From Turritopsis dohrnii (taxonomy: Eukaryota > Cnidaria > Hydrozoa > Anthoathecata > Oceaniidae): a stretch of DNA of 64,000 nucleotides. The notes below the pieces were generated by a model, which was given only the letters and a program-made list of their open reading frames with translations, was not told the DNA's origin and ran no database searches. The position numbers and the translations under genes were made by a program. Shown here one piece after another: positions 62,801 through 64,000 of this stretch. The stretch lies in contig BQMF02000004.1 of the NCBI GenBank assembly GCA_027922465.2, forward strand, positions 124,001-188,000, given 5' to 3'. How positions within the stretch are numbered: position 1 is the stretch's first letter; every line of letters starts with the position of its first letter.

Positions 62801-63951
62801 CTTTTGCAAAGGAGATACAAGCTTCCAAGAACAAAAATATAAAATCCAGTCAATCATGGTAATGATTTTACAGAAGAACAAAAATGAGGAAATTTTATGA
62901 GCAGTGCTACTGTTGTCAGGGTTTAATACTTTGGAAATAGAATGGTATCACTCATTCATAAAATTCGAAAATCATTCGAAAATCATTCGAAAATCATTCG
63001 GAAATCATTCGGCATCTTTACTGAAAGTACATAAACATAGGGGACAATTTGTTACCTGGTTATTAAAAGGTGACTCATCTAAGACTTTCCCGTATCTCAT
63101 AAGAAGTTGTCGCACAAAAACAGCTCGATCAGCAATCTCCAACGGCCCAATTTTTATATTTTCAGAGAATTGTTTGTGGCTGGTGATAAACCTCTGGCAT
63201 AGGGTGTTGTCAACACAAGAAATCGCTATGACGATACCCTAAAAAATAAATAATTAAATAAGTTTAAGAACTTATTCGATACAGTCACCCTGTCATAACC
63301 TTGTTATGATATACTATCATAACAAGGTAGCCTGGAGACCGTGGTATATTTTCATCAACAGACAAACTACCTTTGGTAGAAGATCAGGTAACCAGTCTGT
63401 TACCGGAATGTTCGGACTGAGGATTTGGTTCAAACCATCAATCAAAATGATAAGCTGCCTGCCATGAAGTTTTTTTGAAATAGTTTTCAATATTTCTTCG
63501 AACTTCAGCTTCAACTCCCTGAAAAAATGAAAATTTTTTTTGCCCTATAAAGATTAACTTAGAAATTCAGCAGGATAATGTTCTTGTAGCTTTGTATCAT
63601 TCCGTATTCGCTAGCCCTTCACTTTTTTATTCCACATTCACTCTATAAATATATATGCTGCTCTTCTACTTCTACTTCTACATAAACAGTTGTAAATAAA
63701 TAACTAAGTAAACAAGTGTATTGCGAGTCTTTTTGGGCTGCGAGAAAAAGATAAAAGCAATTTAATTACCGGTATGTCTCAGGAACATGCAGTCCGATTT
63801 GAAACGCAACACTTAACTGAACACACAGATACTGTAACAGGAACGACAACGTAGGATTAGCCTCCAACTCTACGAAATAACACAACAGTTGGACGTTCTC
63901 AGTTGAGCCATTTTCTGTATTCATTTTAATCAACCTAGCTACCAACTCTCC
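53807..63951 (-). CDS. TEP1: Telomerase protein component 1 (TEP1) orthologue, 3' 22 exons
   Basis: Exons (5' to 3'): 63770-63951, 63371-63518, 63056-63238, 62473-62698, 61932-62127, 61370-61562, 60360-60586, 60094-60256, 59816-59911, 59311-59435, 58624-58882, 58422-58541, 58234-58332, 57085-57588, 56485-56730, 56129-56416, 55931-56053, 55287-55642, 55062-55206, 54591-54752, 54367-54504 and 53807-53935 (TGA). All are phase-consistent, giving 1435 residues. The gene continues off the right edge. The first exons are the NACHT ATPase after its P-loop, with Walker B LIILIDGLNQI. Next is the helical arm (SPLYLRLACDELRLFGVYEK, NELPYHL, ILTKFPNLLLQQAIN). About 14 WD40 repeats follow (for example SASNDGLISVWD, STSWDGTAKLWN, IWSGNLGSPE, GSNDFTLKLWD). 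These blocks match human TEP1 in order. TEP1 binds vault RNA and telomerase RNA. Its TROVE domain would lie outside the window. Confidence 0.88.
58333..58421 (-). other. GC-AG intron in TEP1
   Basis: The exon ending ...STKHGIM is followed by GCGAGT, and the intron ends TTTTAG. Only this GC donor joins the two WD40 exons in frame. The nearby GT sites (GTATTA, GTTGCT, GTCTAC) give the wrong phase. The intron is 89 nt. Confidence 0.6.
62961..63012. repeat. 11-bp repeat, about 4.7 copies, TEP1 intron
   Basis: AAATTCGAAAATCATTCGAA continues as ATCATTCGAAA-type units, the last two with GGAAATC. It is an intronic minisatellite. Confidence 0.85.
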
Positions 63952-64000
63952 CTGCAAAATATAGAATTGACATTTAACCATTTATAGAATAAAAACTTGT

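Overview
This is AT-rich nuclear DNA from an invertebrate animal. The genes are split by short GT-AG introns with pyrimidine-rich acceptors ending in TTTTAG or TTTCAG. They encode metazoan proteins: TMCC, CHRAC1, COMMD2, acid sphingomyelinase, TEP1, and a CUB/LDLa receptor. Between and inside them lie many short inverted-repeat transposons and minisatellites. I favour a cnidarian, perhaps a hydrozoan, because of the base composition, the TE families and the fairly vertebrate-like protein sequences. A tunicate or another marine invertebrate cannot be excluded. There are no operons, CRISPR arrays or other prokaryotic features.

Layout, left to right. 1-6833: no gene; a tRNA-like SINE remnant and a nested pair of MITEs. 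6834-15471 (+): a complete 19-exon TMCC-family gene, membrane-anchored with a coiled coil. 16257-17348 (+): a 3-exon CHRAC1 gene (histone fold) whose first splice donor lies in a six-copy tandem array. 17349-22948: no gene; a pogo/Tigger element, an older degenerate element, and a five-copy repeat with a conserved G-rich core. 22949-23442 (-): last exon of an ankyrin-repeat protein. 23443-27642: a 163-bp satellite and dispersed repeats. 27643-31705 (-): an unusual gene whose phase-matched exons encode a Death domain, an OTU-like domain, an Ig-like domain and an SF1 (UvrD-type) helicase. 32336-32724 (-): an orphan terminal exon. 34824-36691: a mariner-type element with perfect terminal inverted repeats, split by a 5'-truncated LINE. 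38521-39120 (-): intronless COMMD2. 40598-47567 (-): a complete 12-exon acid sphingomyelinase. 50699-52975 (+): a single-exon, three-CUB/LDLa transmembrane receptor with PPxY motifs. 53807-63951 (-): the 3' 22 exons of a TEP1 orthologue (NACHT plus WD40 repeats) that runs off the right edge.

The genes do not form one pathway. Two are, however, typical of cytosolic sensing or assembly platforms: the Death/helicase protein and the NACHT-WD40 TEP1. COMMD2, a Commander/NF-kB-linked protein, lies between them. The Death-OTU-Ig-helicase gene is the best candidate for something undescribed. Its architecture suggests a nucleic-acid sensor or effector coupled to Death-fold signalling, but that is inference from domains only.
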